Shown piece after piece: positions 26,629 through 35,391 of a DNA stretch of 64,000 nucleotides. Where the stretch lies: positions 248,001 through 312,000 of the forward strand of contig CAVTWS010000004.1 of assembly GCA_963738445.1 (NCBI GenBank). The letters are read 5' to 3'. The position numbers were made by a program, and so were the translations under genes. The DNA comes from CAVTWS01 sp963738445 (GTDB lineage Bacteria > Actinomycetota > Acidimicrobiia > Acidimicrobiales > SHLQ01). Within the stretch, counting starts at the first letter, position 1; the number at the start of each line of letters is the position of its first letter. The notes beneath the pieces are model-generated. The model ran no database searches and was not told the DNA's origin. It worked only from the letters and a program-made list of their open reading frames with translations.

Positions 26629-27992
26629 GGGCGGTCTCCCGGGGTGGGGGTGGGCGCAGCGGTGGACTGGACGGTCGAGGTGACGGCACCGTCGGCCAGA
26701 CGGGTCGTGAGGATGTCGCCCGGCGACACCGCGGTCACGGAGCGGACGGCGTGGCCCGAGGAGTCGGTGGTGATGGACCACCCGCGCGCCAACATGCGCC
26801 GGGGGTCGAGGGCCGCGACCTGGCTGTCGACGTGCCCGAGGTGGCGTTCAGCCGTGGCGAGGCGTCGCTCGCACCGCGCCGCCAGCTCGTTCGGGCGTTG
26901 GGCGAGCAGGGTGTCGGCTCGATCGAGTGTCCGGCGGGACGACCTCTCGATCCGGCCCGAGGCGCCGCCGAGGAACGCCACCTCCGTCTGGAGCGCGGAC
27001 TGCGCCCCGGACCGGATCCGGTGCGCCCGCCGCTCGAGGCGGTGTTCGGCGATGGCGAGGGGACGGGGCGCTCGCTCACCCAGGGCGGCAGCGGCGATTT
27101 CGAGCAGGCGGGTGAAGGACCGGACCCGATCGACGAGAGCGGCGGCGCACGCGGTCGGGGTCTTGGCGGCCAGATGGGCGACGTCATCGGCGACGCTTCG
27201 GTCGATCTCGTGGCCGATACCAGTGAGGACCGGCACCGGAGAGGCCGCGATGGCTCGAGCCAGCTCCTCGGCATCGAACGGGATCAGGTCGCCCTTGCTG
27301 CCGCCACCACGGACGAGGGCGATGGCATCGAGGTCACGACGGGCCAACTCGGACACGGCCCGAGCCAGCGACGAGTCGGCCCCGGGGCCCTGGACACGGG
27401 TGTCGCACAGGATGACATGCCAGGCGAACCCGCTGTGCTCGAGCTCGGTGATGAAGTCGGCCGCGGCGGCGCTGTTGGCCGAGGTGACCAGACCGACGCG
27501 CAGCGGCACCAGGGGTAGGGGCCGGGCGGCGTTGCGCTCGGTGAGTCCTTCGGCCCGGAGGCGTCGGAGCAAGGCCTCGCGTTCCAACGCCAACGCCCCC
27601 AGCGTGTAACCCGGGTCGATGCCGGTCATCCGGAGCTGGAGCCGGCCCTGGGGCGCGTAGAAGTCGAGAGCGGCGCGGATGCGTACCCGCATGCCATCGG
27701 TCATGCGCATGCCGCCGGACTTCTTGAGGCTCTGGTTCACCAGGGTCCGCGTGGCCGAGAAGAGCACGACCGCGAGCCGAGCTTCCACCGGGGCTCCGGG
27801 CACGTCGGCCGGCTCCACCAGATCGAAGTACACGTGGCCGTTCGACGATCGGGTCAGGCTCGAGATCTCGCCGATCACCCAGATGTCGTCGGGGAACGCC
27901 TGGTCGAGCGACCGGGCCACCAGGTGGGCAAGATCGCGCACCGACATGGTGGCGGTGCCGACGAACGGGTCGTCGAAGAGCGATTCCGACAC
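26625..27992 (-). CDS. xseA: Exodeoxyribonuclease VII large subunit
   Basis: Catalytic subunit of the bidirectional single-strand exonuclease. The N-terminal OB fold (about residues 1-115) reads VRDLAHLVARSLDQAFPDD then IWVIGEISSLTRSSNGHVYFDL. The catalytic core has VGLVTSANSAAAADFI, ALVRGGGSKGDLIPFD, VLTGIGHEIDRSVADDVA and AAKTPTACAAALV. A long coiled-coil region and RMLARGWSI follow. GTG at 27992 lies 2 nt after the ABC transporter stop; 455 residues, normal length. Confidence 0.96.
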   Translation of the reverse strand: MSESLFDDPFVGTATMSVRDLAHLVARSLDQAFPDDIWVIGEISSLTRSSNGHVYFDLVEPADVPGAPVEARLAVVLFSATRTLVNQSLKKSGGMRMTDGMRVRIRAALDFYAPQGRLQLRMTGIDPGYTLGALALEREALLRRLRAEGLTERNAARPLPLVPLRVGLVTSANSAAAADFITELEHSGFAWHVILCDTRVQGPGADSSLARAVSELARRDLDAIALVRGGGSKGDLIPFDAEELARAIAASPVPVLTGIGHEIDRSVADDVAHLAAKTPTACAAALVDRVRSFTRLLEIAAAALGERAPRPLAIAEHRLERRAHRIRSGAQSALQTEVAFLGGASGRIERSSRRTLDRADTLLAQRPNELAARCERRLATAERHLGHVDSQVAALDPRRMLARGWSITTDSSGHAVRSVTAVSPGDILTTRLADGAVTSTVQSTAAPTPTPGDRP

Positions 27993-27993
27993 G

Positions 27994-29877
27994 TCAGCCG
28001 ACGGGCACCTGGGCCCGCACGAGGGTGTCGTACAACTCGGAGTAGAGGCCACCGGCGGCGTGGAGTTGCTCGTGGGTCCCCCGTTCGACGATCCGGCCCT
28101 GGTCGAGGACCACGATGAGGTCGGCCGAGGTGATGGTGGACAGCCGATGGGCGACCACGATCGCGGTGCGGCCTTGGAGGGCCAGGGCCAGCGCCTCTTG
28201 TACCAGTGCCTCGTTCTCCGAATCCAGGTGACTCGTGGCTTCGTCGAGGATGACGACGGCAGGGTCCTTGAGCAGCATGCGGGCGATGGCCAGGCGCTGC
28301 TTCTCGCCGCCGGACAGGCGATAGCCGCGCTCGCCGACTGTGGTGTCGTAGCCGGAGGGAAGGGCCGCAATGACGTCGTGGATGCGAGCGGCCCGGCACG
28401 CGGCCTCGATCTCGGCCATGGTGGCCTCGGGTCGGGCGTAGAGCAGGTTGTGCTTCACCGTGTCGTGGAAGAGGTGGGGGTCCTGGCTGACCACACCGAT
28501 GGCCTTGCGCAGGCTGTCCTGGGTGACGTCGCGAACGTCGTGGCCGTCGATGCGGATCGCGCCTTCCTTCACGTCGTACATGCGAGGCAGGAGCGAGGTC
28601 AGGGTCGATTTTCCCGCGCCCGATGGGCCGACGAGGGCCACCAACTGCCCAGGAGCGATCGTGAGATCGATGTCGGACAAGGTCTCGGGACTCTCGGCGA
28701 CGGCCGCGTCTGCCGGGAGATTCGTGGCCGATTCCAGGGACGCGACGACGACTTCATCGGGGCGGGGATAGCGGAACGTGACGTGGTCGAACTCGATCTT
28801 CCCGTGGACGGGCGGCAGGGCCGCGGCCTCGGGGCTGTCGGTCAGCGGATTGGGGGCATCGAGCACCTCGAACACTCGGTCGAACGACACCAATGCCGTC
28901 ATGATGTCGACCCGGGCATTGGTCAAGCTCGTGAGCGGTCCGTAGATGCGCGCCACCATGAGGCTCATCGCGGCGAGGTCGCCGACGCTCAGCGACCCTG
29001 AGATGGCCAGGTGCCCGCCGATCCAGTAGACGGCCGCCGTGCCGAGGGCGCCGACCAGGGTGAGCGCGGTGACGAACGTGCGGCTGTACACCGCGCTGCG
29101 GATACCGATATCTCGCACCCGGGCGGCGCGACCGGCGAACTCGTCACGTTCGTCGTCATGGCGGCCGAACAGCTTGACCAGCAGGGCGCCGGCCACGTTG
29201 AAGCGCTCGGTCATGGTGGTGTTCATCGAGGCGTTGAGGTCCATCGACTCCCGGGTGATGACCGCCAGCTTGCCCCCGACCCGTTTGGCGGGGATGAGGA
29301 ACAGTGGGAGCAGGATCAGCGCCACGATGGTGAGACGCCACTCGATGACGAACAGGACGATGAGCGTGAATGCCAGCGAGATGAGGTTCGAGACGACGGA
29401 CCCCAGCGTGCCGGTGAGGGCCCGCTGAGCGCCGATGACGTCGTTGTTCATGCGGCTGATGAGCGCGCCCGTCTGGGAACGGGTGAAGAAGGAGATGGGC
29501 AGCCGCTGCACATGGTCGAACAGCGAGACCCGAAGGTCGTAGATGACGGACTCGCCGATGCGCGCCGAGAGGGACCGTTCGACCAGCGACAAACCGGCGT
29601 CGATCAGCGCCGCGACCACGACGAAGCCAGCGAGCCAGTTGAGCTGGACCCGGTCCTTGTTGTCGATGGCGTTGTCGATGATGCGACCGAACAGGAGGGG
29701 TGGCACGAGCCCCAGAGCGGCGGCGATCGACAAGATGCCGATGAAGGCCAGGATGGCGCGCCGGTACGGCCGGGCGAAGCGCAGTACGCGACGAAAGCTC
29801 GTGCGGTCGAGTTTGGCCGATCGGGCTTCGGGCGTATTGGCCATGCCGTGCATGACCATCCAGGGGCTGGGTTGCAT
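27994..29877 (-). CDS. ABC transporter, fused permease-ATPase (multidrug/lipid exporter type)
   Basis: A 627-residue half transporter. Six transmembrane helices (about 30-320) precede the nucleotide-binding domain with Walker A GPSGAGKST, Q loop VSQDPHLF, signature LSGGEKQR, Walker B VVILDEATSHLD and switch histidine VAHRLST. Only one half is encoded, so it should homodimerise. An insertion of about 30 residues (SLESATNLPADAAVAESPET) lies between the beta strands just before Walker A, longer than usual. ATG at 29877 gives an MQPSPWMVMHG N-terminus. Substrate unknown. Confidence 0.93.
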   Translation of the reverse strand: MQPSPWMVMHGMANTPEARSAKLDRTSFRRVLRFARPYRRAILAFIGILSIAAALGLVPPLLFGRIIDNAIDNKDRVQLNWLAGFVVVAALIDAGLSLVERSLSARIGESVIYDLRVSLFDHVQRLPISFFTRSQTGALISRMNNDVIGAQRALTGTLGSVVSNLISLAFTLIVLFVIEWRLTIVALILLPLFLIPAKRVGGKLAVITRESMDLNASMNTTMTERFNVAGALLVKLFGRHDDERDEFAGRAARVRDIGIRSAVYSRTFVTALTLVGALGTAAVYWIGGHLAISGSLSVGDLAAMSLMVARIYGPLTSLTNARVDIMTALVSFDRVFEVLDAPNPLTDSPEAAALPPVHGKIEFDHVTFRYPRPDEVVVASLESATNLPADAAVAESPETLSDIDLTIAPGQLVALVGPSGAGKSTLTSLLPRMYDVKEGAIRIDGHDVRDVTQDSLRKAIGVVSQDPHLFHDTVKHNLLYARPEATMAEIEAACRAARIHDVIAALPSGYDTTVGERGYRLSGGEKQRLAIARMLLKDPAVVILDEATSHLDSENEALVQEALALALQGRTAIVVAHRLSTITSADLIVVLDQGRIVERGTHEQLHAAGGLYSELYDTLVRAQVPVG

Positions 29878-29976
29878 CGCTGCGACGCTACCGGCTGCCT
29901 GTGACGGCGCGGCCGGGGTCAGGTTCAGGGTCAACGCCGGGGCCCGACCTACCATGGCGAAGTCGAGGAGGGCAGC

Positions 29977-30588
29977 ATGGCTGGAGAGTGGCGATCCGAC
30001 CCCGCAGGCCGGCACCAGTACCGCTGGTGGGACGGCACCACGTGGACCGGGCACGTGAGCGACAACGGTGAGACCAGCGTCGACCCACCCTCGGCGTCGG
30101 CTACCGTTCCCGATCCGGCACCGGCTGTCGCCGAGGACCCGACTCGCTCCGGCGTGCCGGCCGGCCAGCTCGTCGGCTGGATCGGAATCATCGCCGCCGC
30201 GGTCGCGGTGTTTCTCCAATGGGGGAGTGAGGACTTCTTCGACAAGTCACGCACGGGTGTGGCGGTGCCGTTCCAGTTCCTCTGGGACACCACCCCGGCG
30301 TCGTTCGACAGCTTCGCCGTCGGGTGGCCGGTGCTGGCGGCTGTCGCCGCGACGGCCGGCGGCTTCGCGACTCGGCGTCGGGGCCTGGCGGTCGTCGGCA
30401 GCGCCGCGGTCTGTGTGCTCGCGCTCTTGTATGTGAACGGCGTGAGGGCGGTGCGCGCCGATGACCTCTACGACATCGAGGGCAGCATCCTGGACAACAC
30501 GGGGGCCGGCCCGTGGCTGTGCCTTGCCGGTGGTGTGGCCGCCCTGGTGGGATCGCGCGCCATTCCCGATCGCAGTCCGTCGACCTGA
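29977..30588 (+). CDS. DUF2510 protein with four predicted transmembrane helices
   Basis: A 203-residue protein with the DUF2510 motif at the extreme N-terminus (DPAGRHQYRWWDGTTWTGHVSD), an Ala/Pro linker, then about four membrane helices (LVGWIGIIAAAVAVFLQW; VGWPVLAAVAATAGGFA; LAVVGSAAVCVLALLYV; AGPWLCLAGGVAALVG). ATG follows GAGGGCAGC. The motif is nearly identical to that of the protein at 1440-2313, so both may use the same docking partner. Function unknown. Confidence 0.8.
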   Translation: MAGEWRSDPAGRHQYRWWDGTTWTGHVSDNGETSVDPPSASATVPDPAPAVAEDPTRSGVPAGQLVGWIGIIAAAVAVFLQWGSEDFFDKSRTGVAVPFQFLWDTTPASFDSFAVGWPVLAAVAATAGGFATRRRGLAVVGSAAVCVLALLYVNGVRAVRADDLYDIEGSILDNTGAGPWLCLAGGVAALVGSRAIPDRSPST

Positions 30589-30604
30589 TCGTGTGAGGTC
30601 GACG
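30578..30604. terminator. Inverted repeat between convergent genes
   Basis: CGTCGACCT and AGGTCGACG form a perfect 9-bp stem with a 9-nt loop over the end of the DUF2510 gene, just before the convergent dioxygenase stop. No U tract, so its efficiency is uncertain, but the location suits a bidirectional terminator. Confidence 0.5.
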
Positions 30605-30606
30605 GG

Positions 30607-31458
30607 TCAGAGGGTGCCGTCGGCGAGGAGCGCGGCGGGGTCCTGGAGGCCGACGGTACCGAGGTAGCCGCCGCCGCTCAGGATGGCGTCGTGGGCGCCG
30701 AAGCCCAGCAACTGCTGGTTGCGGCGCGGCAGGGTGCGGACCAGGTCCATCGGGACCGTGAGGTACTGGTTCTCCTCGGTGCGCAGCCAGCCCGCGCAGT
30801 AGCTGACGTGCATGCCCCGGCGCCACTGGTCGGCGGTGCGGTTGGCGCCGCCGGCGTGGATGGTGGAGCCGAGGTAGATCACCGCCGAGCCGGCCGCCAT
30901 CTCGGCCGGGACCAGATCGCCGTCGGTCACGGACCGACGACGATCCCACCGATGGCTGCCCGGAGCCACGACGGTGGCGCCGTTGTCGGCCGTGAAGTCG
31001 ACGAGGGCCACGATCGTGGCCAACTGGATGTGGGGGTGGGGGCGGGGCATGTGCACCCACACGTCCTCGTCGCGGTGCGGGAATTGCTGCTCGCTGCCCG
31101 GCCCGCGGTCGAGCACGTGGGCCAGGTTGAGGATGTAGTCGGCGCAGCCGGGCAGGAGGATGGCGTCGCAGACGTCCATCAGCAACGGGTGCACGAGGAT
31201 CTCGCGGGCGAACACCTCGGACTTGCCCGGAACGCCCGTGACGTGGCGCGCCTTGTCGCCGAAGAAGGCGGCGATCATCTCGTTGACGTACCGTTCCGGC
31301 CCGCCCGGTCGAGCCGCCTCGACCATCGGATCGATCTCGTTGTTGAACCGGGCCAGCAGGTCGGCGTCGATGAAGTCCTCGACGATGACGGTGCCGTCGG
31401 CAGCGAGCCCGCCGATTGCCGCTGCGGTGTCTCCGGACGAGACAGTTCTGATCCCCAT
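30607..31458 (-). CDS. Phytanoyl-CoA dioxygenase (PhyH)-family Fe(II)/2-oxoglutarate oxygenase
   Basis: A 283-residue protein. The facial triad is H128 and D130 (FPHRDED) and H201 (STIHAGG); a 2-oxoglutarate-binding arginine is in QWRRGMHVSY. GTVIVEDFIDADLLARFN at the N-terminus and APGSHRWDRRR are also typical of PhyH proteins. Substrate unknown: members act on fatty acyl groups, antibiotics and other small molecules. It stands alone, facing the DUF2510 gene. Confidence 0.87.
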   Translation of the reverse strand: MGIRTVSSGDTAAAIGGLAADGTVIVEDFIDADLLARFNNEIDPMVEAARPGGPERYVNEMIAAFFGDKARHVTGVPGKSEVFAREILVHPLLMDVCDAILLPGCADYILNLAHVLDRGPGSEQQFPHRDEDVWVHMPRPHPHIQLATIVALVDFTADNGATVVAPGSHRWDRRRSVTDGDLVPAEMAAGSAVIYLGSTIHAGGANRTADQWRRGMHVSYCAGWLRTEENQYLTVPMDLVRTLPRRNQQLLGFGAHDAILSGGGYLGTVGLQDPAALLADGTL

Positions 31459-31594
31459 GCGCCCTCCCCGGAACGCCCGAGTCTACGCACGCAGGCAACC
31501 CGTCCACCTGCCCACGTTCGGGGGATGAGCCCTTGCAGGCAAGCGTGAAGGTCCGGTCACGACCTGAGCGGATTCGGCACGTAACGTTTGTGGG

Positions 31595-32268
31595 GTGACA
31601 GCGCCTCGGTTGTTCGGCATCGTGGCGACGGACGCTCCTGTGGTCGCCGTCCTGCTGCGAGGGCCGAGTGAGTGGTCACAGGTGGGCCGTTGGGATCTGC
31701 AGGCTCCCGGCTGCCGTGGCTCCATGCCCTCGCGGCCTGGGGCACGTCCGGCACCTGGTCGCGTGGCATGCACTTCAGCAACGACCGACGCGACCGACCG
31801 GAGCGAGCAGATGTGGGGTCGGTCGATGAGCTGGCGCACGGGTTGTGTGTAAGCGGAGCGGACAGCTTCGCAGTCGAACGCCGGCGCGGCTGGCGGGAAT
31901 CGCCCGAGACGCCCCGACGAGCACCCGACGACATGTGGGACGAGCGACGCGGAGATGGCGTCGAGATGATCAAGCACGACCCGACTGGCGCTGGCAGCGT
32001 GCTTCGTGTGCGGGGACACGCAGCGGCGTTCCGCGGCGGTGCGGGTGGTTCGTCGAGGGCTTTGTACAGGCTCGAAGAGGATCGGCGCGTGATGGCCCTG
32101 GGCGGCGTTCAATGGGCTGAGTGGTCCAGCGACGGACAGCTCCTGGTCGCCACGGATGACGGACGCATTCAGGCACGCGAAGGCGGGACGGCGGTGACCT
32201 GGGAGTACGACCTGAGCGGCGCGAAGCCCGACCCTCGTCCCGCGCCCGAGGATGCCCACCGGTGGTGA
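31595..32268 (+). pseudogene. Uncharacterised actinobacterial protein, frame broken by an apparent internal deletion
   Basis: The first 35 codons (TAPRLFGIVATDAPVVAVLLRG, then SEWSQVGRWDLQ) and the later part (SRLPWLHALAAWGTSGTWSRGMHF; ALGGVQWAEWSSDGQLLVATDDGRIQ; VTWEYDLSGAKPDPRPAPEDA) read in different frames, joined near 31705. From memory, related proteins carry an additional conserved stretch between these blocks, so more than one base seems missing. I cannot name the function; SDGQLLVATDDG suggests a beta-propeller-like strand pattern. GTG start at 31595. Confidence 0.5.
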
Positions 32269-32390
32269 CCGACGAGACAGCCACCACCTGAAGCTCGTCG
32301 GATCCGGCCACGCTCCAGCGACAACGGCGAACCCGCAATGGCGTGAGCCCACGAGACGTCGAGTGCGAAGCGGCGAGCCAGGCGGTCAGA

Positions 32391-32481
32391 TGGCGGAAGG
32401 TGAGGGATTCGAACCCTCGGAGAAGCGATGCTCCTCAACGGCTTTCGAGGCCGCCCCATTCGTCCGCTCTGGCAACCTTCC
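32391..32481 (-). tRNA. tRNA-Ser (CGA)
   Basis: A 91-nt class II tRNA including CCA. Acceptor GGAAGGT pairs with ACCTTCC, the anticodon loop CTCGAAA carries CGA, a long variable arm (GAGGAGC region) marks it as serine, and the T arm is GAGGGTTCGAATCCCTC. Confidence 0.97.
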
Positions 32482-32557
32482 GGGAGCGAGGGTAGCAGTC
32501 GCCGCCGCCGGTTCCGACCTGTCGGGACGCCCGCGCCCGAGGTGAGGCGGCTCGGCG

Positions 32558-33052
32558 TCAGGGCCGGAGGTCAGCGAAGAAGCTGGTGAGGAGCTCGGCG
32601 GCCTCGGACGCCCGTACGCCGGCGCGAACGGTGAACTCGTGGTTGAGCCGCGGGTCCGCGCCCAGGTTGTAGAGCGATCCCAGGGCCCCGGCCTTCATGT
32701 CGACGGCGCCGTAGACGACCTCACCGACCCGGGCGCTGAGCGCCGCGCCGGCGCACATGGGGCACGGCTCGAGGGTGACCACCAACCGGGCTCCGTCGAG
32801 TCGCCAGGATCCCACGGCGGCGGCCGCGTCCCGGAGCGCGAGCACCTCGGCGTGCGCTGTGGGATCGCCCGACCGCTCCCGCTCGTTGTGGCGGGCGGCC
32901 ACCACCCGGCCACCGATCTCGACGACGGCGCCCACGGGCACGTCACCATGTTCGAGGGCGGCACGGGCCTGCTCCAGAGCCCGGCTCATGAGCTCGTCGA
33001 CCGAGGGGCGCTCCACCGGTTCACCAGACAGGGGTCGCTCGCCGTGGTTCAC
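32558..33052 (-). CDS. tadA: tRNA-specific adenosine deaminase
   Basis: Deaminates A34 to inosine in tRNA-Arg(ACG), an essential wobble modification. The 164-residue protein has the zinc signature H67-A-E69 and C97-P-M-C100, with GDVPVGAVV at the N-terminus and GALGSLYNL downstream, as in TadA. GTG start overlaps the stop of the upstream gene by 4 nt, so the two are translated as a pair. Confidence 0.95.
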   Translation of the reverse strand: MNHGERPLSGEPVERPSVDELMSRALEQARAALEHGDVPVGAVVEIGGRVVAARHNERERSGDPTAHAEVLALRDAAAAVGSWRLDGARLVVTLEPCPMCAGAALSARVGEVVYGAVDMKAGALGSLYNLGADPRLNHEFTVRAGVRASEAAELLTSFFADLRP

Positions 33053-33654
33053 GAGCGTTCGTCGGAGGGCGGGTGGAACACGAAGTCCAGGTCACCCAAT
33101 CGCACCAACGTGGCGCTGATCCAACCGCCGAGCGCACTGAAACGTTCATCGAGCACGGAACCGTCGGCCAGGGCGGCCTCGTCGAGCTCGATCTCACCCT
33201 CGTACGACACTTCGATGGCGTAGTGGGGCTCGACCTCTCCGACCTCCCAGATGGTCTCGGCCGTGGTCGACACGCGGTGCACGGTGTCGTGGCCGATGAT
33301 CGGGCTGTCGTCGGGCAACACCGTCGTGACCTTGTCACGATCGGGATGCGCGGCCAGGCGCTGGATGCGGAAGGTGACCTCGGTGAGGATGCGTGGCGGG
33401 TCGTCGAGCTCCTCGGTCAGGTACCAGTCCCGGTAGGCGGTCTGCGCCCAGGTCGACCATTCGAGGGTGACATCGGCGCGCACCCGAGGGGGGAGGCCCT
33501 CGCCGGGAAGACCGTAGGACGTCTCCCAGGTCATGTCGCCGAGGAGGATGTCTGTTTGGAACCGCTCCTCGAACGCCTGGCGCTCCAGATGCACGCCTTC
33601 CTCGAACACGTCGCGCAGGGCGCCGATGGCATCAGTGAACACGTGATCGAGCAT
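33049..33654 (-). CDS. Conserved hypothetical protein upstream of tadA
   Basis: A 201-residue protein without a recognised motif. It is rich in beta strands with many aromatic and acidic residues (DILLGDMTWETSYGLP; VRADVTLEWSTWAQTAYRDW; HYAIEVSYEGEIELDE), no signal peptide and no membrane segment. ATG start. It overlaps tadA by 4 nt and forms a two-gene operon. Composition matches its neighbours. Function unknown. Confidence 0.75.
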   Translation of the reverse strand: MLDHVFTDAIGALRDVFEEGVHLERQAFEERFQTDILLGDMTWETSYGLPGEGLPPRVRADVTLEWSTWAQTAYRDWYLTEELDDPPRILTEVTFRIQRLAAHPDRDKVTTVLPDDSPIIGHDTVHRVSTTAETIWEVGEVEPHYAIEVSYEGEIELDEAALADGSVLDERFSALGGWISATLVRLGDLDFVFHPPSDERS

Positions 33655-33749
33655 GCCGGCGTGAGGCTAGCGACAAACCGGCGGGCTGCGCTGGGCTTGG
33701 GCAACGGCCGGCGGTGGCCGGTTCGGTCCTGGGGTGGGATCATGCGGCC

Positions 33750-34589
33750 ATGAACGACGCCATGTCACCGTTCGACATCTGCGGCCGCGCCGCCGAGGAC
33801 CTCGTCGATCGCCTGCCGACCGCCCCGTCGGTGGCGGTGGTCCTGGGATCGGGGTGGGGCGCCGCAGCCGATGCGCTGGGCGATGTGGTGACGGAGATCC
33901 CCGTCACGGACCTGCCCGGGTTCGCGGTGTCGACCGTGCCCGGTCATCGGGGCACGATCCGCCTGACCGATGCCGGTGGCCGGCCGGTGCTCGTGTTCAT
34001 GGGCCGCACCCATCTCTACGAGGGGCATGGGGTCGACGCGGTCGTGCACGGTGTCCGAACGGCCATCCTGGCCGGGTGCACCAAGGTGCTGCTCACCAAC
34101 GCCGCCGGGTCGACCAACCCGGACTTCGGTGTCGGCACACCGGTCATCGTGACCGATCACCTCAACCTCACCGGCTCGGCGCCGCTGACCGGACCATTGC
34201 CGCCGGAACCGTGGAACAACCGGTTCACCGATCTCACCGATGCCTACTCGCCGCGGCTGCGGGCGCTGGCGAAGGCCGTCGACTCGGGGGCCGGCGAGGG
34301 TGTCTACGCCGGGTTCCACGGCCCCAACTACGAGACGCCGGCCGAGGTGCAGATGGCCAAACGCCTCGGCGCCGACCTGGTGGGCATGTCCACGGTGCTG
34401 GAGGTGATCGCCGCTCGTCACCTGGGCGCCGAGGTGCTGGCCGTCTCGCTCGTGACGAATCTGGCCGCCGGCATCGCTTCGGAACCGCTCTCCCACGACG
34501 AAGTGGTGGCGGCGGGCCAGGCGGCGGGCCCGCGGGTGGCGAAGCTGCTGCGGGGTGTCGTCGACCGGCTCCACGAGACCGAGGTCTGA
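33750..34589 (+). CDS. Purine nucleoside phosphorylase
   Basis: Splits purine nucleosides with phosphate to base and ribose 1-phosphate in purine salvage. The 279-residue length and motifs fit the trimeric PNP family: VVLGSGWG phosphate loop, PGHRGTIRL, GRTHLYEGHG, LTNAAGSTN, GFHGPNYETPAE and MSTVLEVIAARH with TNLAAG. ATG at 33750 (MNDAMSPFD) precedes the conserved region. 60 nt downstream on the same strand begins the AhpD-like gene, possibly cotranscribed. Confidence 0.95.
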   Translation: MNDAMSPFDICGRAAEDLVDRLPTAPSVAVVLGSGWGAAADALGDVVTEIPVTDLPGFAVSTVPGHRGTIRLTDAGGRPVLVFMGRTHLYEGHGVDAVVHGVRTAILAGCTKVLLTNAAGSTNPDFGVGTPVIVTDHLNLTGSAPLTGPLPPEPWNNRFTDLTDAYSPRLRALAKAVDSGAGEGVYAGFHGPNYETPAEVQMAKRLGADLVGMSTVLEVIAARHLGAEVLAVSLVTNLAAGIASEPLSHDEVVAAGQAAGPRVAKLLRGVVDRLHETEV

Positions 34590-34648
34590 CCCGTCCGCTA
34601 CCGTTGAGCCTGGCTCCGTCGGACGGGAGCCGGCAACGAGGAGACGCC

Positions 34649-35209
34649 ATGGCCCGCATCCCCCTTCCTGGCGACGGTGACGAGATGGGCCGGGCCTTCA
34701 GCCTGGCGTCGCCGGCGTTGGCCGCAGGCGCAGGAACGCTCTCGGCGGCCGTCTACGGCAACGAGCGACTCCCGGTGCGGCTGCGCGAGCTGCTGCGCAT
34801 GCGTGTCGCCCAGATGAACCAGTGCGAGATATGACGTGATCCGCGTGCCTCGCAGTTGGCGGGGCAGGAGGATCTGTACGAAGCGGTGGCCGACTACGCC
34901 ACGACTCCGCTGTTCACCGAGGCCGAGCGAGTCGCCGTGGAGTACGCCGAGATGTTCGCGGCTGCCCACACCGAGCTCGACCAGGCGTTCTACGACCGGT
35001 TGCTCGAGCACTTCTCGCCCGAGGAGATCGTCGACATGACCCTGGCCCTGGGCAGCTGGGTCGGTCTGGGTCGGTTCAACGCGGTGCTCGACCTGCACGT
35101 GTCGTGCCGCGCTGGTGCTGTAGCGCGGGTCCTCATGACTCTCCGGGATCAGCCGGCGATGAGGCTGGCCAGGGCCGCCAGCGCCGCGACCAGCCCGATC
35201 ACCACATAG
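34649..35209 (+). CDS. Carboxymuconolactone decarboxylase/AhpD-like protein with in-frame TGA at the second Cys of CxxC: candidate selenoprotein
   Basis: ATG at 34649 follows GAGGAG. The first 61 residues contain LPVRLRELLRMRVAQMNQCEI, the CMD/AhpD helix leading into the CxxC redox motif. Codon 62 is TGA (34832-34834). The same frame continues RDPRASQLAGQEDLYEAVADY, TEAERVAVEYAEMFAAAH and VDMTLALGSWVGLGRFNAVL, all family-typical. The TGA stands exactly at the resolving cysteine, giving CEIU. A strong hairpin with a G in its apical loop starts 3 nt after the TGA. No base insertion or deletion is needed to join the halves. CxxU AhpD-like selenoproteins are a described bacterial class. Alternatives: nonsense mutation or a TGC-to-TGA read error. 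If TGA stops, a useless 61-residue peptide results. The C-terminus beyond about residue 155 is uncertain and overlaps the next gene. Confidence 0.72.
34838..34874 (+). promoter_or_regulatory. Bacterial SECIS-like stem-loop
   Basis: Lower stem GATCC/GGATC (34838-34842 with 34870-34874), internal loop GCG/GGA, then an 8-bp upper stem TGCCTCGC/GCGGGGCA (one T-G pair) closing a 5-nt loop AGTTG. The second loop base is G (34855), 20 nt after the TGA. Bacterial SECIS elements lie in the coding region just after UGA with a G among the first two apical-loop bases at about 16-37 nt; this fits on every count. Confidence 0.65.
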
Positions 35210-35391
35210 ACGATCGACCGGATCATCGGAGCGCGCTCGAGGTCGGTGTCGCCGCGGCGTTCGTCGGGCGGGCGCACGATGGCCATCGTGTTGCCGACCG
35301 CCATGGCGGCGCCCAGGGCCAGGAGCAGCCACAGGAGCAGATCGTCGCCGAGGAACACGACGCCAGTATCGCCCACGGCCTCTTGTGTCAC
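35149..35391 (-). CDS. Small two-helix membrane protein
   Basis: An 80-residue protein with two transmembrane helices (DDLLLWLLLALGAAMAVGNT and IRSIVYVVIGLVAALAALASLI) separated by a charged loop (RPPDERRGDTDLERAP). GTG start at 35391, though a later GTG just before VFLGDD would fit better as a membrane start. It runs tail to tail into the AhpD-like reading frame with 61 bp overlap, so one of the two 3' ends may be misread. Function unknown. Confidence 0.65.
   Translation of the reverse strand: MTQEAVGDTGVVFLGDDLLLWLLLALGAAMAVGNTMAIVRPPDERRGDTDLERAPMIRSIVYVVIGLVAALAALASLIAG

Noticed and set aside
34832..34834. TGA read as a simple frameshift or sequencing indel like the other broken genes
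   Set aside because: Both halves are in the same frame with no base to add or remove, so the indel explanation that fits the other genes does not apply; only a base substitution or recoding can explain it.
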